DNA from: Urechis unicinctus
Lineage: Eukaryota; Annelida; Polychaeta; Xenopneusta; Urechidae
Length of the DNA: 64,000 nt
Assembly (NCBI GenBank): GCA_034190875.2
Contig: CM067349.1
Location: 12,672,095-12,736,094, forward strand
Reading direction: 5' to 3'
Shown: positions 26,611 to 38,899 of the stretch, piece after piece
Numbering within the stretch: the stretch's first letter is position 1
Layout of the letters: every line of letters starts with the position of its first letter
Notes under the pieces: generated by a model
The model's database searches: none
What the model was told of the DNA's origin: nothing
What the model saw: only the letters and a program-made list of their open reading frames with translations
Program-made: the position numbers and the translations under genes

Positions 26611-27555
26611 AGGAATTCACAGCGATGCCCGTTATGGACATTGTCCCATAATGCATTGCCTGGCTAACTTGTGGCTCGCTTGTTCGACCAGATATTAGAT
26701 GATATGGGCGGGTTTCTCATTGGAGAACGCACAGTGCTATCTGGGATACATAATGGCTAATAACAATCAATACCATAGTACGCGTATGGAAACCATTGTT
26801 CTTTATGACGTAAATGCGACCCTCTAGAGGTAATGATATACAATTACATTGTGGACACTAAGAGCTTTGACTTGATAATTCCACATAACGTTTTCTGTCA
26901 AAACACACCTGGGAGTATATTATGGGGTGAGATAGCCCGTGTAATAGGGATGCCAGGACATTACTGATCGAAACAATGTACGTGTTTTTATTTTTAATAC
27001 TGGTGAAGCTCGTCTGTTGTGGTTAATCAAAGCCTAATGGCTTAAACGACTTGCCTGCTTCAGTCGATACCATAGAAACAATTCAATACCAAATAAAATG
27101 TGTCATAACTTTATCTCCCAAACATATATGGTCGGCCAATGGAAGGTTATCCACAAAAGATCAAGACACATTTTGCACGTACTCAGGGATGAAAGTGGCC
27201 TGTTTCAACTCAATATACACAAATGCAAAATTTATAATTAGAGCTTCAGTTATGTTTTCTGGATACTGCTTAAGACAGCATTGAATATACACACAACCAA
27301 AAGGCATACCACATAAACCGCCATATATTCACGACAAAACAAACTCATATAGTTATTAATTCACAAACTTGGAAATCAATTGGCTTGGACGGTGCTGCAG
27401 GGATGGTGTGAGATTTCAACTGGAATAACAATAGTTCAATTTAGTAAGCGTCCATAACATCATTACAAAACATCATTGCAACACGTCTGTTTATATTTGT
27501 TACCTAGCATGATATATCATTTGCACCTTCCTGTTGGCAGTTTTACATACCCTCT
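26611..27555. other. Spacer; no gene recognised
   Basis: A 77-codon plus frame (27051-27284) has no recognisable motif. No other structure is seen. Confidence 0.4.
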
Positions 27556-27640
27556 TTGACATGCATGCATGCATGTATACAAACACATGCTTGCATGCAA
27601 GCACACAAACACACATACATACACACATACATACATAATG
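27556..27640. repeat. Short tetranucleotide microsatellite (CATG/CATA-rich)
   Basis: Alternating CATG units, then CACA and CATA units, with several internal GCATGC palindromes. Confidence 0.8.
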
Positions 27641-30600
27641 TAAAAGTTACTTTTCCGATGCTTCTTCCCTTGTAAGAATGGGACATTTTCTGGAAAAGAA
27701 AAATACAAACATCTTGCTCATTTAGAACTTTCTTCTCTATTCTTTTAGAATAAGATACCTAAGCTTATAAGAATATTTAACAAAATTTCAAATAAAGGGT
27801 GTTATAAAAAGAGAGATTTTTTTTTCAAATATTAACACAAGACATTGCAATAATCAGTTAATTTCCAATCAAAAATTTGAGCTTATGATAATTCATGATT
27901 CAGAGAGACATATTGACAAACCTTTCCCTTACTGTGCTTGAGCTTTTCTTCAACTAGCTCTGGCATTAAGCTGACATGTCTGTAGCTCCCAACAACTTCC
28001 ATACTCACCACTAGATGTCTGTTCATGTTGAATACAGTCTTTCCATATTTAGTACAGGTTCTTTTTGGTGCCGCATAGGCTAAGCCAACACAGAATGTAG
28101 CACAGCATAAGATGTGATCTTATGCCTGGCATCAGTCATTCAAATCAATAAACACCCCAAAAAAGATTAATAAGGATAGAGTTAAAGTAATAATAAATAC
28201 GTTATAAAGAGACTACATACTTGTCATTTCCTTTATGACAGGAATAAATGGCTTTGTTTTTCAGTTTGAGACTAAACCACACACACAATATAACACCCAC
28301 TTAACTTATACTAATTGGCTTCATGGTGTACTAAGTCTATCATTAATTTAATAGGCCATACAAATACAATCACAAAGCGGAAAACATACCTTGGCTAGGT
28401 GCTCTTCGCTGCAGATACCAGATCCCAAGACTATGAAAAATGTGCACACAATTGGTTTGTAAGAACATTGAATATTCGCAATGCATTACACATACCAAGG
28501 GGATTTGCATAACACAAATTGAGTAAAGCAGAGTCCATATGGAGAACTTCAATCAACTCTTTTATCATGTACCACACAGTATACTGACCTTCCTGATCCA
28601 CCTGCAACTCCCTCATCTTTTGAGTGTGAATCACTTAAAGCAGATTAAATGCCTTGATTTGAATGCAAGCCACATGTTAACATGTTTATTGTTATAACAA
28701 GACTACAGGATGAAATACCTGTCAACATGTGTATAAGGCTGCATTGGCATTAGAGGCCATATTATCCACCATGATGTCATCCATACTGCTGTCTTCTTCT
28801 GCTTCTGCTTTGGCCGGTCTGTCAAAAATAGTTATGCATTTAAATCAGGATGTAAAATTGATAACATTAACTTTTCATTGTTATGCCAAAAAGTACAATT
28901 TTTATAGTTATACTTTTTCATGATTTATATAACACTGGTGGATATGTGAATTTCATTATATCCATAGACATTATAAATTCTACCACATCTGGTAAGATTC
29001 TTTTCTACATCACCAAGATATCCAAGCTTACTGTGCCACAATAATGACCAAGAAGGCAGACCAAGACAATTTTGTTGAAAAGATTTTTACCACTGTAAAC
29101 CATAGACAGTCCACCTTTGCTAGAAACAGAATTGCAAATTTAAAAACCTTCGAAATATGCACCAACTTTTGTTGCTCCAAATACTTCTGACATGTTCAAA
29201 ATGTCCTGTTGAGTATTGTTTGGTTATGGTGATGCTCCATGTGGTAACCTATTGCAGTGAAAATAATGGAAGTCTTTAATAGCAGCAGTCAAACAACCAA
29301 CAAAGGATTCTATCACATGCACTAGGACTGTAGGATGAGTAAAATCGGAAGGCAATAATTTCACCATAAGGAATATGCAATATAATCAACGATTACAAAA
29401 GTGAGATACAGCATCCAAATATCTATATAAGATTATTGAATACCAAATGTTAATTGACAAGCTACTTCCAAAAGACTGCAATATCATGGCAGCAGGCATT
29501 ATTGCAGCTTTAACAAGCAATCATTCTTGGTTGATCTTAATTAAATCCACTAACCAATATTGTAGATGATCAGCTGTGAGAGCCTGAATGACTTCTTTAG
29601 TGATAATCCCATGTCATTGTACCTCTCTGCAGCTAAAGAAGCTAGAACATCTTGGTCAAGTGTGTTGCAGCCTGTATTCCATCCCTGTGTTACTGCATCA
29701 GGGTCATTTGCCATATCTGGGGCACTTCCTGTATATCCATGCACTCTGCAGACCAATAGCTGTAGTGTTCATTTTTTTACCATCGCAGCAAATATAGATT
29801 GAAGCTGCATGGCTGAAACCAGTCAATATATCAGATTAATTTGTTTTCATCAAAGACAGACTTAAGTGTATATAAACAGAACAGACAATCTCTCACCCTA
29901 ACAGTCTATGCACCTGTTCCCAATCCCCATCTCTCTTAATAAAGTACAGCAGACAACCATTAGTCAGAGATAGAGTCTTGTTGTATTAAGTACTTCAGCA
30001 GCAACCCACTTTCTATTAGCAGTGAAGGTTGGGAATTAATGCCCCAGAAACATCAAATCTTATTAGACCTTAGCTTGAAATGAAATTACAGGCATGAATC
30101 TTTAACTTCATTCAGTCATGTGCCAGTATGTTTATGCGAGTAAACCCATCGACCAACTCTAAAGGGACCCTGAAGTGTTTGGAAACTTAAACTTGTGTGG
30201 ACTATATTCACAGCATTAGTTCAATTAGTACTTCTTTGCTACACCCATGATAGAATGTATAAAATTGAGTCATATATATATATTTAAGCACCATGTGCCA
30301 CTGTAATCTCACAGAGTGAAGCTTATACATCATATATAACACACAATGAATGTTAAAACAGTTAATTACGACAGGGCGTAAGTAAATCGTTCCCACAGCA
30401 TATGTTTTAGTAAATCAATATTCCTTACAAATCTGATTGAATTCTTATGTACCAGAGCTCAGTCATAGCAAAATACAAGTGTGCACAATCAAATTAGCAC
30501 AACAGTGATTAATGGCATTAGATTGATAGGATGCACCGACAGGGAAATGCACAGGTGTAAATTCCTGGGTAATCCGCCCTTGGTTATAGGATAATCTGAC

Positions 30601-31370
30601 TTGACAACACCTGTATCTACGACCCAGGTCCTGCTTCCCTTCTATCCTTACTGACACAGACTTCTTTGGGCGCACAGGTTGCATGAGTTGTCTTCAAAAG
30701 TCAATGTATACGTCCTACGCAGTCTCATTTGGCATGACCAGGTATCACACTGTGTGTCAACAGCATGCAATGGGCTCTCATGAGAACTATATTTATATAC
30801 TTGTAATATACTGATATGATTAATGAAATTAATGTATAAAATAAATATTTGACATCACATGCCTGTTTGGCAGGCAAGTGGACTTCTAACACGGTTGAAA
30901 ATTCACGCTTGTCCAATCTTCCCTGCAGAGAGAAATTTGCCAAGGGCGACCCACAAAGCTCTTTGGGCTAGTACGCCAGGCCACTTGTAAAACATGAGTC
31001 ACTGCACTCTGAGGCCATAACAAATTAAGCATACCAGTGAGGAAGAAGTGCCTGCTAAATGGTTTTGTGGCGGGGGTGGGGTAATTATCGTTTATGGTTA
31101 TGTGGCTGCTGGAGAGGACTAGCATTGGACTGGGCAAGTGTCCAAGTAGGAAAGGCACCTCAAACCTGGTGGTTTTGATGATCTGATTCCACCATAGGGG
31201 CGAGGGACTATGGGTCATGATTCCCAAGGCTATCAGTATCAGCAAGTATACTACCTATGGCAATAAAGACAGCGGGACGTTTAATAAAACTGTCGCTTTT
31301 CAAATCCTCTAATTACTTACCATTAATCTTACCTAGCATGCAATAGTCCGTCTTCTACTACAGCAGCAAG
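27640..31370 (-). pseudogene. Unassigned minus-strand exon-like segments
   Basis: Several minus-strand stretches look coding and end at good splice sites. They include 31370-31330 (ending DGLLHAR before GTAAGA); 29756-29590 (VHGYTGSAPDMANDP); 29350-28975 (EVFGATKVGAYFEGF and GGLSMVYSGKNLFNK, with interruptions); 28830-28740 (acidic, AEAEEDSSMDD); 28620-28505 (MRELQVDQEGQYTVWYM, donor GTATGT); and 28065-28005 (CTKYGKTVFNMNRHLV after a CTTAG acceptor and before GTGAGT). The last resembles a C2H2/BED-type finger whose second Cys is Tyr. I do not recognise the protein. It may be a decayed multi-exon gene or a DNA-transposon gene; exons between these are not resolved. Confidence 0.3.
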
Positions 31371-31989
31371 TACAAGATCAAGAATTATTCTAGCGCTAGC
31401 GCTGTAAGAGTCAAAGTTTCTTGGCGTAGTGTCTAAGACTCAGAGGCCCTAGCGGTGGAGGCTGTAGTTGAAGATACTTCACTAATCTGCGCATCGTTGG
31501 CGATCGTTTTACTGACAAGCTAGGGGCCGGGCCCGGGGCCAGCTCAATTGAATGACCGATCTGTAGTGTAGAAAGGGAGAGCGAGTTGCTAAATAATCCA
31601 AATAAACTGGTATGGTAACTAGGACAGTCAATGTTGTGCGAAAGACTTCCTCCACGTGCATAGGTGTTACTATTTGATCGCCAAAAAAAATATATATATT
31701 AACAGTGAGCCCTGCTTTCGAGACTGGATATCGAAGCTTCGATGTAGTCAGCTAACAAGTAACATACCGTATGCGCATACTTCGTTTGTAATCGGGCGAT
31801 AATATGCGTAGTTGAATATTTTTACAGATGACGAAGACGACAACAAATAAAAAAAGGTTTAGATTGAAAAAGTCCCTATACATTTGAGTTTCTTTGATCC
31901 CGGTACATATTAAATGAGTCCAAAAGTAAACACAGACTATATAATATTCTTCCAGCCAAAGGGAAAAGTATAGGTAGGAAGATCCTATG

Positions 31990-32152
31990 TGCACGGTCAC
32001 CGTGTACATAGCGCAGGAAGCTCTACTGCGTGCACGGACACCGTGTACCCAACGCAGGAAGTGCCACTGCGTGCATGGTTACCGTGTACCTGGCGCACAG
32101 AGCTCCAATGCGTGCACGGTCACCTTGTACCTAACCCAGGATGCTCAACCAC
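31990..32152. repeat. 41-bp tandem repeat, four units, each with a palindrome
   Basis: Units start at 31990, 32031, 32072 and 32113, exactly 41 bp apart. Each opens with TGCACGGTCACCGTGTAC or a close variant, an inverted repeat around CACGGTNACCGTG. A related motif (GCACGGTGATGCAC) lies alone near 38220. Function is unknown. Confidence 0.9.
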
Positions 32153-32319
32153 ATATTAACTGGGAAATAAAAACAAACATGTAAAATCACTATCACTAAA
32201 TGGAAAACTGCACAAAAACAAAAGCATACAAAACACATTTATCAACGGTACTTTTCCATAGGTACTACAGACAACATAACTGTTGTTTTCAAGACTAGCA
32301 TTAAGGCATTCAACATTTA

Positions 32320-32530
32320 CACGTTTAACAAAAAAAGTTTCCCTTGGGTTTCATTAGGACACTGGCACAGCGAAAGTGGTACCACAACAAACATCCTGAA
32401 CATTGAATCCAACTCATTTTTTTCCCTGCAGGCTTTCTACAAACTGTCATAGCTGCACAGGTATTTGTAGCCTCAACTTTGATGAACGTAGTGTCGGTAC
32501 TGACCACAGTGCTTTTGTCCCATCACAGTT
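32320..32530 (-). pseudogene. PHD-like zinc finger segment
   Basis: The minus-strand frame reads CAAMTVCRKP, WIQCSGCLLWYHFRC, then PKGNFFC, a stop codon, and TC. The order Cys, Cys, Cys-x2-Cys, WYH, Cys, FFC-x2-C is that of a PHD finger, which commonly reads histone tails. The stop falls between the last two Cys positions. It lies on the same strand, 200 bases after the Ulp1-like exons, and is probably the C-terminal end of that gene. An alternative is an independent relic. Confidence 0.6.
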
Positions 32531-32722
32531 GGGTCTCGGTTACAGGCCAAATTTTCAGCATTCAGTAAAATACAAAAAAATTTCCATTTATATAGCAACA
32601 CCAACAAAGCCAGGTTAAATGCTCTCATTTTTATATCTGTAGAACACCATTCATCATAAAGAAAACAATGCAGTAGTTTAAGTGCGATACTATTTTGAAA
32701 TGGTTAATTTTTGTACAACAAA

Positions 32723-33267
32723 CTAATATATTTCACTTGCCATTAGTAGAAAAATGCCACAACTCGATCCATCCTCTTGCTTACTGCTCTCAAATGTTGT
32801 CATCTTCCAGCCTTCCATCTTCTCCCCAGTAACTTGTGATCTGATATGCATGTAGTTGCTGCCGAAAAAATGACATGTTCTGATTGTTATGACCTTAGTA
32901 AGCCTTCTCTTCTTAAAGAAATCATGTGACCTTTAGAGGGCTAATACCCAAATATCTAATAATTTGCATGTGCTCTCAAATGTCAAGCTATATCCTTATT
33001 GATTACTTATCGACAGGTAAAATGGGTACACATCCCATCCTCCCTCAGCAACGTTTGATTGTTGATTCCCTGTCTTGCTAATCCCAACAACCTCTTCTAG
33101 GTTACCCTTTTATCACTGAATCATGAAACACAAGTATCCTTACATCCACTGTTTACTTATCCAGTCACACGCCTTCTGGTATTGTGGGGAAGTTGGCATA
33201 GAGTTCATGACAAACACCTCTCTCTCGGCGACCTTGGCAACTAACAGCATCCAGTGCTCTCCAGTAT
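32723..33267 (-). CDS. Ulp1-like (C48) cysteine protease domain, two exons
   Basis: Minus-strand exons are about 33267-33144 and 32858-32723. The donor is GTAAGG at 33143, the acceptor TTTTTTCGGCAG ends at 32859, and the joint restores an Ile codon, so phases match. The first exon has GEHWMLLVA with the catalytic His and VFVMNSMP with the Asn/Asp position. The second has KQEDGSSCGIFLLMASE with Gln and the catalytic Cys. This His, Asn/Asp, Gln, Cys order is that of Ulp1/SENP proteases, which cut ubiquitin-like tails; transposon-borne relatives are common. The frame ends at TAG (32725-32723) or continues through a GC donor (GCAAGT). The upstream limit is unclear: an acceptor ending at 33268 or 33271. 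It probably belongs to the locus that starts with the MULE/ZSWIM domain at 38 kb. Confidence 0.7.
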
Positions 33268-33527
33268 CTGCTTGATCAGGGGATTAACCATAACAGTATG
33301 GCAGAAATAAATACTGGAACTTGCTGAACTGAACCTGATACATTCAAAATACAAAGTGTGCATCAATTGAACAACAAAAGAAAAGGCAAAGCAATTCCTC
33401 AGCCATACAGCTCTTAATATGGGATTCCCATATAAGGTGTAAAATATTTAATGATACTCAGTGATTAGATCTCATTTAACCATTAAAATTACAAAGATAA
33501 GTAGTGTTATTGTCCTACATTCTCACA

Positions 33528-33710
<183 letters not shown>

Positions 33711-34240
33711 AGTTGGAACCACTGTCACACCTACCAAATATATATTGATATACACATCCACAATATATAGTGTATATAACTAACAGGACATCCACAAATG
33801 AACTTAACTATTGTTAGTAGAAATGCTTACTTATAGATGCACCCTAACAAATGTGTACTCTCCATCTGCAAATTCCACCAAAACAGAATAATATAAATGT
33901 GTCTCATTTGTCCCTTCAAAGGTTTACATGGTGCTATGTCTACAGTGTTCTTGAATAGATATATATTATAAAGTACATACTGCATCGTTCAGTCAGCAGG
34001 GAGGCCTAAGAGTAGCAAGGTCTTTTGCTGTCACACTCTGATTGTTAATGCAAAAACCCCGGTCAATCCGACTGAACTTCGTAGGCGGAAGTGGAGTTAA
34101 ATGTGCAGGCCAGCCAATTTCCATGTTTACTTAAGACAAATAGTCATATCAAATATAGGTGATATAATTAAATAGATAGATAACTAACTTAATATCATAA
34201 CAGACAATAATTTCACCATGTGATATCATTGTTTTGTTAC

Positions 34241-37200
34241 CTTTATGCCTTTTAGCAGCTCTGGGCTCAGGGTTGGTTGTCACATCCTGGCATTGGGCAC
34301 GCTTCACAGTGGCGTTCTCTGGCAAAGGCTTTGGCTCTTTGTCTTGGCCTCTGACTTAGATGTTTGCCTTTTAGCATTTGCAGTCTTGCCTTTTTCACTC
34401 TTCTTGAAGGGAAGACCAATGGCATTGAAATCAGCTCCCCTAGGTCTTCCTCTGGCAGAAGTAGTTTTGGGTACAGTGAAGTTGATAGCTTTCAGGGCCT
34501 CAGGGGTGAAAATTTCACACTCCACAGGAAGTGTGGTATGTTTGTCACATCCTGGTGTTGGACATCCACCATCTTGTTATCAACAGATGGATTTTCCGGC
34601 AACAGGTCCACGTCCCTCTCATGACATGGGTCATCTTGCATTGCAGCCTGACTGGCCATTTCCTCTGAATCCTGCATCATTCATTGACATTGACGTTTTG
34701 CGGTTACTCTTGTCAAAGAAACCTGACTTCCATCGTTTTTGGGGAGGGATGCTATCTGGTAGTTTTTTTTCCATCTTTCGGGAATCCATGTCTCCCTAAA
34801 AAGCATCTCTTTCCTTTTCAGACAGAGTACGAAAATATGCACACAGGGCAGATTTTGATTGTGATAGAAATCACACGAACACAAAACTGTTTCCCGACTA
34901 ATGGAGACTCTACATTCCTTTCCACCAGTTGTGACTTTAGCCTCATCCATGCTTATCATTTCACATATGGCTTTATTGAAGGCCTGTCTTGCTTTCTTCA
35001 TCTTGCTGATGACTATTTCTGCTGCATAGGGGTTGAGAACCTTTCTTGCAGCAGCCTTGTCTTCGTCAGCCCCCTCGTCAACACAGTACTGACGCTTAAC
35101 TGTTTGTTGCACATTTTTAGCTGTTGTGTCCCTTTCTTGGCCCAACGGAAAACTGATTAGCACTTTCAGACATTCAGGCAGACTTAGTGATGGCTTAAGC
35201 TTTTGTCTTGACTCTAGGTAATTCATGGTGTATGTGTTATAGTTTTCTATCGTCTTCAACAGATAAAAAAACCCACATGTCCTTACAAGAGTTCCAATTT
35301 TCTTCAAAGTATGACATGAAGTCCTTTGGAGCTTCTTGTACCAGCAGTTCATACTGCCTTTCATACTCAGCTGCGGAAGTGGCATAAACTAGTCTCTGTG
35401 AGCATTCCTTTAGTTTGTCAGCCTTTGGGGTTGGCAGATGCAGATCATAAATTACTTAACTTAAAGTTTTCAGCACATGAAATCTGCATATGACGATTTG
35501 AGCATCTGGCCACAAGTTGTTTAGAATGTTAATGACATTCATATCCTTGTCTACCAAGATGCATTTCGCTTTGTTTGGTGGCAAAGTTTTCTTGAATTCT
35601 GCAAAGAAATCCATCAAAGTTTGCTTCTTTTCATCAGCAACCAGGGCTTGTCCTACGGCTTGTCCATGACCATTCCCATCCTTTACCATGATGGTGTACA
35701 GCGGGAATTTAGATTTGTTGACTCTGTAGGTCCCATCAATCATCAGCATTTCTGGAAATCTGTGCTGGAACACATTGAAAATGAATACTGAAGATTGTCT
35801 TTATGGTTTGATGGATTCATGAAGATGTAGTGCTCAGGTGATGCACAATCTACTTTGCAGTCACTGAACAAAGCCAAAGTATTGTGATATATCAGTTTCC
35901 AAAACTACAATTTCCACACCAAACATGAATCAATCTGCTTCAACAAACCCCATCAGTGCATCTTATTGAACATAAAATACAAGACAGACGGTACCTGTTG
36001 CAGTAGTTTTGCATTTGTGAAGTCTGGAAGAATATCATAACAACTTTGTCTTGCTCATTAAGATGAAAGACAAGTCTGGTCTCAGGGTCATCTTCCAGCA
36101 ATTTTTCCAAATGAACCAGGATCTGCTCTGCATCAGTACCTGGAGAAACACATCAGGTGTTGATATAAATAGGCTGTGTTCTTACATAGTAGCATGATTT
36201 CATCAGTAATTTCCCATGTAATCAATAAATATAATCCTGTGAACATGTGCTGATCAATTTAATCGATGTTTGAGCAAACATGGGCCTCGAAGCTCTGCTG
36301 CATATGTTGTTATATATATTTGTCTATCAGACAGGGATTGGTGTGGGTAACAGCAGGGCTAAAGGTGGAGTCTCAGTGGTATATGTGATGTGGTCACATC
36401 AGATGAAAGGGTAGGGTCATGACTGAGATGAGGGTGTGGTTAAGGTGGGGATGAGGATGGGGCCACATAAGTGATTGGGGTAGCTTCGTGGCAGGGTTAA
36501 ATGTGGGATTAGGGCTTTAATTGAGAAACATTGCGATTGGCATAGTGCTTGTAACACACAAGTGACATGATAAAAAGTGCTTGTAGATGAATTTGTAACA
36601 TTGCCTCAGCAATATTGGCAAAACATGCCATCCAAAAGTATGTGAATCCTCCTTTAATGCTGTGACCATGGAAATATGATTAGTACAAGATATCCTTTCC
36701 AATGTAGGATAAAACTATATTTGGTATGAAAGACATTTCTGTTGGTGCTCTGACTGCAACAAAATTTCGATTGCAAGCCAGACTGACCTTAATTTAGTAA
36801 GCTGATTTTACTTTAACGTGCCCCAAAATTTACCAACAGAAAGGCAGATGCCAATGCTATATGGAAACCCTGGTGAATAACAGACCCAAACGAATAAGAC
36901 TTATCAATACAGCAAATGAATATTATGCATACATCATGTATCAAATTTCTGTTTCACAACCGATTTCACTTATAAGTGACAATCCACTCATGAAAGTGCC
37001 ACTTAATGTGAAAGTAACATTTAATTAACCAATCAAGTCAAATTTCTGTTAATTGGTACTTAAATAGCACACAATAAGTTCATTATGGACTTACAGCACA
37101 AAATACATTTGATTTAACTATTAATAAATGAGCTTCCTGTATCTAAATGACCACTTGTATCATGTGAAGTGAACTATTTTCTATTGAGGATAAAATATAA

Positions 37201-38130
37201 TATCTATAAAGGCCACTCCTTCTGGTAAAAGTAGTAATCAGTGCACAATTGTTAATATTATGGTATAAATTTCACACCTGATTGTGCACGGAGTCGCTGT
37301 CTTAAATTGTGAAGGTCTTTCTTTGTGCATTCCGAGTTGTTTAAGGTCTTGATTATTTTATGGGCAGAGACATCCAAGGGCAGTGTTGCTGCTTTCTAAT
37401 GTAGTCAGACAAAACAAGATTTTAAAAGAGCATTAATCAAATAGCAAAAGAGGCTGTTTCTTTTTTTAATGAAAAGCTCATAATGATGCTGACACATTAA
37501 AGACTACCATAAGATTAGATCAATTACCAATCACAAAAAGAATTGCATACCTCAAGTTGTTCTGAGTCCAGTCTCCTGGCTTCAGGGTAGGATGAAAACA
37601 CTTCTGGGGTTACTTCATGGTTGTGCTCCAGGACAACCTTGCTCAAGATAAACTGGCAAGCATAAATTCCTGCACTGCAGTCATCTTTGTAGGAGCTGCC
37701 AAAAAAACCAAATCATTGTTTTCCAGGAGTCACTGTCAATACTGGGTGTCACATAAAAATATTTTAATAAAATGCCTTTCACAAACTTCCAATGGCAATG
37801 GAATGGGGGGTCATGTGAAGAATAAAACATTTTACAAGATACGTGACATCGTTCGTCTGGTGCAGACTAGTGCTTCTGATAGTTGTTTTAGTTGTTAAAG
37901 TATGTCAATGAAAGCAAAACATGACATTATTACCTTTAATTGGGTCTAACAGTCTAAGTCCAGTCAACCTGCTCTTCCTGGAGCCATAATGTTTGCAAAC
38001 ATACCGCACATACGCATACTTCAAGTTCTCAGGAAATTTTGTTCTGGCTTTCTTATTGGCGATTTCGATTTTCCGAATGCTTTCACTGTTTCATCTAGTT
38101 CTTCAAAGGAATTAAATCTCTTTCCCTCCT
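34241..38130 (-). pseudogene. MULE/ZSWIM3-like transposase gene, spliced, with a few breaks
   Basis: Minus-strand segments in order. About 38130-37936: FEELDETVKAF, then LKYAYVRYVCKHYG in a shifted frame (FAR1-like). 37695-37551: CQFILSKVVLEHNHEV and SYPEARRLD. 37395-37278: LHNLRQRLRAQS. 36139-35995: DKVVMIFFQTSQMQNYC. From 35759: FPEMLMIDGTYRV, LVDKDMNVINIL and VICRFHVLK, the DDE domain of the MULE/ZSWIM1-ZSWIM3 type. After an in-frame TAA near 35455 and a frame change by the T7 run near 35270, the text continues to a SWIM finger, CSCDFYHNQNLPCVHI (about 34.85 kb). An AT-hook, RGRPRGADF, follows near 34440. Donors and acceptors are standard and joined phases agree. The 3' end at 34241 meets a GTAACA donor, pointing on to the Ulp1 exons. 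Three or more disruptions are seen, so it is probably a pseudogene, though the T7 change could be a sequencing error. Confidence 0.85.
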
Positions 38131-38405
38131 CCAACTTTCACGGCAATCGCGCGCCGTATCTTTGCGTAGCCCGGGAATACCACGATCCGCTTTACCGTGC
38201 ACCCAACACTGATTGATGCGCACGGTGATGCACATAGCCACTTCGATACCGGTATGAATTAGCAGAACCAAATAAGTGCCCGTAACACCTGGTACAGATG
38301 AGTGGTCTTACGCCGAATTCATCATGTAAATGTAACGCCCCAGGGGGTAAGTAGGGCGGCCCAAACGTCATATCTGGCCGGAACAAAAGTTAATTTACAG
38401 ATCAT

Positions 38406-38475
38406 CGATTGTTTAAAGTTGCGCAATTTTCGATTTACAGCGATTGTTTAAAGTTGCGCAATTTTCGATTTTCGA
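38406..38475. repeat. 35-bp perfect tandem duplication in a CpG-richer stretch
   Basis: Positions 38406-38440 and 38441-38475 carry CGATTGTTTAAAGTTGCGCA and the same continuation (the last base or two differ). It lies just upstream of the minus-strand MULE/ZSWIM segments in sequence (about 38.1-38.9 kb) with more CpG than its surroundings, possibly an upstream control region. Confidence 0.8.
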
Positions 38476-38899
38476 CATCGAAAAAATGGCGTGACACTTT
38501 TTTTCTACGCTAGTCGGTGTAGAAAAGGTGGCAAGCAAATTTTTATGCCTGTATCAATCTTGCTATTTTTTTCGGGATTACCATCATGAAATGTTGTGCT
38601 ACCAAATACGAGTGCGCTGGATATCTAACTTATGCAGAAGTGATAGTAAAATAGCGCCGTATACTTGTACACTCCGCAAATTTGCCCTTTCCCGGCCGAT
38701 CGGCCCAGCGCACTCGCGTCCGACAGATATACATGTTCACACCATGAATACGTATTCAGGTTTCACCTATGACCTGACACAAAAATTCGCTTGTCCACTT
38801 TCCTTGACCTACCCCAACCGTATATTTTGAATAGCGCGTCATCCGGGGATTCCCGCGCCGTCCTAAACCCGGCAACAGCGCACAGCTGACTTTTTCAAC

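Noticed and set aside
30886-31245. 119-codon minus-strand frame
   Set aside because: No motif, and composition and context look like non-coding sequence; the neighbouring splice donor belongs to another frame.
34245-35160. Plus-strand frames of 158-184 codons
   Set aside because: They lie antisense to the MULE/SWIM coding sequence and show no motif of their own.
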